Of a stretch of 23,157 nt of DNA, positions 20,382-23,157 are shown piece after piece (positions within the stretch are counted from its first letter, which is position 1; each line of letters opens with the position of its first letter). A program made the position numbers and the translations under genes. The stretch is from positions 1 through 23,157 of IMG/VR virus record IMGVR_UViG_3300017727_000170; one strand, written 5' to 3'. The notes below the pieces were generated by a model. That model was given only the letters and a program-made list of their open reading frames with translations. It searched no databases and was not told the origin of the DNA. This DNA comes from a virus.

Positions 20382-20645
20382 ATGATGAAGTTTACTATTA
20401 GTCGTCAACATTGTTTTGTTGATAATGAACCAGTAATGATGTACTTTATTCAGGGTATGCCATTTGCCTTTGATGTCCTAGAAAAGGAAGATAAAGAGGA
20501 TAAATGGATTCTATCTGAATGTGCAATTAATCAAGATTATACATTAGAGGACATCTTCAAATTCTCTGATTATCTCATTGCAGAAGAATGTCATCCCGTG
20601 TTATTTGAATTAGATCTTATTAATCCAGAACTTATACCAGAATGA
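20382..20645 (+). CDS. Hypothetical protein
   Basis: An 87-aa acidic protein beginning MMKFTISRQHCFVDNEPVMM. It has YFIQGMPFAFDVLEKEDKEDKW and YTLEDIFKFSDYLIAEECHPVLFELDLINPELIPE. It may start at either of two adjacent ATGs (20382 or 20385). The AGGAA at 20365-20369 is a weak, distant RBS. It overlaps cpeT by 4 nt (ATGA), suggesting coupled expression. Function unknown. Confidence 0.65.
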   Translation: MMKFTISRQHCFVDNEPVMMYFIQGMPFAFDVLEKEDKEDKWILSECAINQDYTLEDIFKFSDYLIAEECHPVLFELDLINPELIPE

Positions 20646-21157
20646 GTTTCATTGAACTATTGGTTGGGACATTTGCAAACAAACTTCAAGCACAATCCCA
20701 TCCCACTCGCTATGCACACATTCGTGTTTCTCACCGTTTGATTGGAGAGAATCGTATATATGGAGAGCAAGCATACAACTATCTACTTAACCGCCCCTAT
20801 CGTCAGTTTGTGATCGATGTAGTTCAAGATGGAGAAGAGTACCATCTCAAGAACTATGAGATTGCAAACCCACTTCAGTTTGCACAATGTCAGCGTTTGG
20901 AAGAAATTACGGAAGACATGTTGACATATCGCGAGGGTTGTGATATTATTATGAGACAGACAGGTTCGCAGTCATACTTTGGCGGAACTTCAACCTGTAA
21001 CTGCTACGTGAATTGGAATGGGACTAATACATACGTCCAAAATGAGGTTACCTTGACCGCAGATGAATACCACGTAGTAGACAAAGGTCTTCATGCAGAA
21101 ACCCATCAGAAAGTATGGGGTTCTGACTATGGTGCCTTTAAATTTGTGCGGCAGTAA
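20642..21157 (+). CDS. cpeT: CpeT/CpcT-type phycobiliprotein lyase
   Basis: A 171-aa homolog of the CpeT/CpcT family of T-type lyases, which attach phycobilin chromophores to specific cysteines of phycobiliproteins. Family motifs run in order: LLVGTFANKLQAQSHP (6-21), IYGEQAYNYLLNRPYRQ (39-55), YEIANPLQFAQ (72-82), EGCDIIMRQTG (98-108), F-GGTSTCNCYVNWNGTNTYVQNEVTL (113-138) and GLHAETHQKVWGSDYGAFKF (149-168). Phage CpeT genes are known from T4-like cyanophages, with roles proposed in host pigment remodelling during infection; full lyase activity of phage versions is uncertain. This gene ties the phage to a phycobiliprotein-containing cyanobacterial host. It sits between an unknown gene and tRNA-Thr. 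Confidence 0.92.
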   Translation: MSFIELLVGTFANKLQAQSHPTRYAHIRVSHRLIGENRIYGEQAYNYLLNRPYRQFVIDVVQDGEEYHLKNYEIANPLQFAQCQRLEEITEDMLTYREGCDIIMRQTGSQSYFGGTSTCNCYVNWNGTNTYVQNEVTLTADEYHVVDKGLHAETHQKVWGSDYGAFKFVRQ

Positions 21158-21167
21158 TGCTAGCACC

Positions 21168-21239
21168 GCCAAACTAGCTCAGTGGTAGAGCAGGGCTTTT
21201 GTAAAGCTCAGGTCGCAGGTTCAAATCCTGTGTTTGGCT
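21168..21239 (+). tRNA. tRNA-Thr (UGU)
   Basis: The acceptor stem GCCAAAC (21168-21174) pairs with GTTTGGC (21232-21238), discriminator T21239. The D arm GCTCAGTGGTAGAGC and anticodon arm GGGCT-TTTGTAA-AGCTC give anticodon TGT. The T arm is GCAGG-TTCAAAT-CCTGT. No CCA is encoded. A non-A discriminator is tolerated in threonine tRNAs. Confidence 0.95.
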
Positions 21240-21267
21240 CTCCCAAAATTTTTATTAATTCTTCTAT

Positions 21268-22314
21268 ATGACTACATCCCTTTTTGAAACACTTAACCTT
21301 GATGATTACACATGTGCGTTTTTTGATGAAAAGTTAATGAATCCTGATAACTGGTCTTTTCCAGTTACAGATAAGGGTATCGATGAAATTGAAATTATTG
21401 AAAAAAAGTTTGGTCTTTGGAAAGATACTGTAAAGCAGAATAATATCGGTCGTTACCTTGGCACAGATTCTCAGAAAGTTATCCTGATTAAGGAAGACAT
21501 CGAACAGAATGGTGTTGATTGCACTCAACCTCCTGTCTATATTGATATTGATACGGGAGATATCATTACTGGCGGTCATCGTCATGATGCATGTGCTATC
21601 CTTGGTATTCCTGGTTACATGATTGTATTTGTTCGTTGCAAAAACGAATGGGCTCGCAAACGTTTTGCTAAAGCTCTAAACAATGAGCGTGTGTTTCATG
21701 CAACTCTTAATAATGAAGAAGAAGTTGTAGAACACATCAAGTTTGGTATTGCCAAAGATGAGATTACTTGCCAGCAAGATATCGAAGATGAAGTTCGATT
21801 GATTTCTAACAATTCTTTGAGTAAAACCGTACAAGGTCGTCTTGTAAAAGAGATGGTCAGTTTTATTCATAATAGTGGTAACACTAATGTTAAGTTAGAG
21901 CGTTACACTTCTCATAATGAGAAAACTTATCAAGATTATATTGATCGTTCTACTGATAAGTATGTTAGAGATGTTTTGAATAATCCAGATGTCCGTAATT
22001 ATTATATTAATATGGATAACTGGGGTTCGCGAACTAATCCTTTGATTACTGAGGCAGCAAAAACTCCTCTCAATTCATGGATGAACATACAAGCATCTGT
22101 TTCACTTCCTTCGCGCACAGAATCTCTTTCAGTCAAGCGTGATAAAGTTCACGATGTTGCTATGACTACTCTTGCATCTACTCTTGATAAAGTATTCATG
22201 TATAAAGTTGCTAACGGTTGCTATCCATGGCAGCATAAAAACTCTAATCATGCTTTCTTAGCACAAGATCACCATATGGAAGGTGTCAAAGAAGGTGAAT
22301 TTATTCGCCTTTAA
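21268..22314 (+). CDS. ParB/sulfiredoxin-fold domain protein
   Basis: A 348-aa protein. The N-terminal ~130 residues resemble ParB-like nuclease domains: KVILIKEDIEQNGVDCTQPPVYID, then DTGDIITGGHRHDACAILGI with the ParB-box pattern GGHRxxA at 102-108. The middle is acidic and helical. The region ~230-275 includes YTSHNEKTYQDYIDRSTDKYVRDVLNNPDV, and the end contains HHMEGVKEGEFIRL. Free-standing ParB-fold proteins occur in phages as DNA-modification or nuclease-like enzymes, but no ParA partner is nearby and the exact role is not visible. It is flanked by tRNA-Thr and a UUCG terminator followed by tRNA-Asn, so it is its own cassette within a tRNA cluster. Confidence 0.6.
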   Translation: MTTSLFETLNLDDYTCAFFDEKLMNPDNWSFPVTDKGIDEIEIIEKKFGLWKDTVKQNNIGRYLGTDSQKVILIKEDIEQNGVDCTQPPVYIDIDTGDIITGGHRHDACAILGIPGYMIVFVRCKNEWARKRFAKALNNERVFHATLNNEEEVVEHIKFGIAKDEITCQQDIEDEVRLISNNSLSKTVQGRLVKEMVSFIHNSGNTNVKLERYTSHNEKTYQDYIDRSTDKYVRDVLNNPDVRNYYINMDNWGSRTNPLITEAAKTPLNSWMNIQASVSLPSRTESLSVKRDKVHDVAMTTLASTLDKVFMYKVANGCYPWQHKNSNHAFLAQDHHMEGVKEGEFIRL

Positions 22315-22319
22315 TACTT

Positions 22320-22337
22320 AGGGACTTCGGTCCCTTT
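22320..22337 (+). terminator. Hairpin terminator with UUCG tetraloop
   Basis: AGGGAC (22320-22325), loop TTCG, GTCCCT (22330-22335), then TT and C. The stem is nearly the same as the 18369 terminator and also has a UNCG loop. The T-run is short, so termination may be partial, letting some transcripts read into tRNA-Asn. Confidence 0.7.
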
Positions 22338-22340
22338 CAA

Positions 22341-22412
22341 TCCTCTTTAGCTCAGAGGTAGAGCGGTTGACTGTTAATCAATTTGTCCCTGGTTCGATCC
22401 CAGGAAGGGGAG
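22341..22412 (+). tRNA. tRNA-Asn (GUU)
   Basis: The acceptor stem TCCTCTT (22341-22347) pairs with AAGGGGA (22405-22411, one T-G), discriminator G22412. The D arm is GCTCAGAGGTAGAGC. The anticodon arm TTGA-CTGTTAA-TCAA gives anticodon GTT. The T arm is CCTGG-TTCGATC-CCAGG. No CCA is encoded. It begins 3 nt after the terminator hairpin. Confidence 0.95.
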
Positions 22413-22476
22413 TTATGACAACATACAAAGAACAATTTGAATACATCTACATATGTTTTAAAGAAGTATTTCTGAT

Positions 22477-22827
22477 ATGCCTTACAAAGATAAAGATAAA
22501 AATCGTGAGTATCAGCGTGAGTGGGCGAGAAAGAATTCCAAAACTATTAAAGCAAATCAAATTGGTCATAAGAGGAGAATGCAGATAGTAGATGATGCAA
22601 AGAAGCATTCATGTATCATCTGTAATAAACAATTTCATCCTGTACAAATGGATCTTATACATGTAGATCCATCACCCAAGAAACATAGTATATCAAAACT
22701 ATTACAGTTAGCGAGTTACAAAACATTAAAAGAAGAAATTGACAAATGTGCTCCTATATGTGCAAACTGTAATAGATTATTGCAACATAATATGGTAGAA
22801 CTACCTGAACTCATTATTATGCCATAG
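22477..22827 (+). CDS. HNH-family endonuclease-like protein, degenerate motif
   Basis: A 116-aa protein. The basic start MPYKDKDKNREYQREWARKN is the typical N-terminus of free-standing phage HNH endonucleases. Zinc-ribbon cysteines are C46xxC49 and C95xxC98. The usual DFHHxDP is DLIHVDP, so the first His of the pair is Ile61 and His62 remains. The usual CxNCHR...H is CANCNR...H, so His is replaced by Asn99, with His104 kept. These changes raise doubt about catalysis. It lies downstream of tRNA-Asn, and its stop runs directly into a tRNA-like T arm. Such genes often act as mobile homing endonucleases. Positions 22413-22476 hold no clear gene. Confidence 0.75.
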   Translation: MPYKDKDKNREYQREWARKNSKTIKANQIGHKRRMQIVDDAKKHSCIICNKQFHPVQMDLIHVDPSPKKHSISKLLQLASYKTLKEEIDKCAPICANCNRLLQHNMVELPELIIMP

Positions 22828-22849
22828 GGTTCAAATCCTTATGCATTAA
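22825..22849 (+). pseudogene. Probable tRNA 3' fragment (T arm plus acceptor strand)
   Basis: TAGGG (22825-22829), loop TTCAAAT (22830-22836), CCTTA (22837-22841) form a T arm with four canonical pairs and one G-T. TGCATTA (22842-22848) and an A follow, where an acceptor 3' strand and discriminator would be. A matching 5' strand (TAATGCA) and D/anticodon arms are not found in the sequence between tRNA-Asn and this point. It overlaps the HNH stop codon. It looks like the remnant of a tRNA gene; chance occurrence cannot be excluded. Confidence 0.5.
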
Positions 22850-22887
22850 AATCATAGAACCACACAGTATTTTCACTGGTTAACTGG

Positions 22888-22895
22888 TATAAATA
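22888..22895 (+). promoter_or_regulatory. Consensus T4 late promoter
   Basis: TATAAATA, a perfect match to the T4 late consensus, lies 40 nt before the ATG at 22935. It drives the structural gene that begins there and is the best late box in the window. Confidence 0.8.
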
Positions 22896-22934
22896 AACCC
22901 GAGGACAAAGTATCACCGCAGGGTCAGAGTAATC

Positions 22935-23157
22935 ATGCCATTAACACGTTTAGATAACCTTATTAGTTCAAAAACTGGTAAGTATCTTTATGTTTCGCCA
23001 GATGATTTTAACGCAACGGATGCGTTATCTAACAGAGGCAATTCACCAGTAACACCTTTTAAGAGTATTCAGAGAGCATTCTTAGAGATTGCTAGATATT
23101 CTTATCTACCTGGTTTCCAGAACGATAGGTTCGACCAGTTCAGCATTATGCTGATGC
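22935..23157 (+). CDS. Structural protein of T4-like cyanophages, N-terminal part (cut by window end)
   Basis: The first 74 codons of a gene that continues past the window. It starts MPLTRLDNLISSKTGKYLYV, then SPDDFNATDALSNRGNSPVTPFKSIQRAFLEIARYSYLPG. The 'SPDDFNATDA..NRGNSP..PFKSIQRA' pattern belongs to long virion proteins of T4-like cyanophages, often fibre- or baseplate-associated, where a repeated beta-helical body usually follows. The perfect late promoter 40 nt upstream supports late structural expression. Its full length and role cannot be seen here. Confidence 0.8.
   Translation, partial: MPLTRLDNLISSKTGKYLYVSPDDFNATDALSNRGNSPVTPFKSIQRAFLEIARYSYLPGFQNDRFDQFSIMLM

Noticed and set aside
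22367-22588. 73-aa ORF starting inside tRNA-Asn
   Set aside because: It begins within the tRNA and overlaps the HNH gene in another frame; no motif seen. A shorter start at 22415 adds nothing convincing.
1-23157. CRISPR arrays, insertion sequences, integrase or attachment sites, rRNA
   Set aside because: No regularly spaced repeats, transposase or integrase motifs, or rRNA were seen. The tRNA fragment at 22825-22849 resembles an att-type site, but no integrase is present in the window.

Overview
The window is a piece of a T4-like myovirus that infects marine cyanobacteria (a Synechococcus/Prochlorococcus cyanomyovirus). T4 core homologs are recognisable: gp33, gp32, gp53, gp48, gp4, a gp54/gp19-type tube protein, gp26, gp27 and parts of gp5. 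The cyanobacterial host is indicated by a CpeT-type phycobiliprotein lyase, a PhoH-like ATPase, a DUF1825-type protein shared with cyanobacteria, and several small proteins that look like cyanophage conserved proteins. Coding density is very high. Most genes overlap by 1-4 nt (ATGA, TAATG), and no gene-free stretch exceeds 300 nt; the longest is about 230 nt.

Layout. Positions 1-3734 (+) hold a replication/regulation cluster: a small unknown gene, phoH, a PD-(D/E)XK exonuclease, gp33, the DUF1825-like gene, gp32, and three tiny genes, two of them predicted membrane proteins. gp32 has its own sigma70-type promoter, set inside a perfect inverted repeat. Positions 3772-6788 (-) form a compact baseplate/head operon: gp4, an unknown structural candidate, gp48, gp53. 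A face-to-face pair of T4-type late promoters at about 6787-6818 separates it from the (+) tail module at 6820-17742. That module holds a tube-type protein, gp26 with a small downstream ORF, a 1158-aa tape-measure-like protein carrying wall-hydrolase-like domains, a gp27 hub protein, a 75-aa protein, a 1014-aa gp5-OB-fold hub protein without lysozyme, and a separate beta-helical spike.

Positions 17743-18392 contain a short transcription unit with a strong sigma70 promoter, two leader hairpins, a signal-peptide beta-barrel protein and a UACG-tetraloop terminator. Positions 18396-22827 hold many small unknown genes, including a zinc ribbon and a degenerate glutaredoxin, together with CpeT, a ParB-fold protein, three tRNAs (Leu-UAA, Thr-UGU, Asn-GUU) and a free-standing HNH protein. 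The HNH gene runs into what looks like the 3' arm of a vanished tRNA. A perfect late promoter (TATAAATA) then precedes the start of a structural protein cut by the window edge.

The most interesting signals are these. (1) A textbook -1 frameshift cassette at the end of gp26: an SD-like element, the slippery site TTTTTTC, an 8-nt spacer and a stem. It would fuse gp26 to the small ORF just before the tape measure, as in tail-assembly-chaperone pairs of other tailed phages. (2) SGNH-hydrolase and M23-peptidase motifs in the tape-measure-like protein that occur in circularly permuted order. (3) A redistribution of T4 gp5 functions: OB hub and spike on separate genes, lysozyme absent, wall hydrolase motifs on the tape measure. 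All function calls come from reading motifs by eye; no database search was run.
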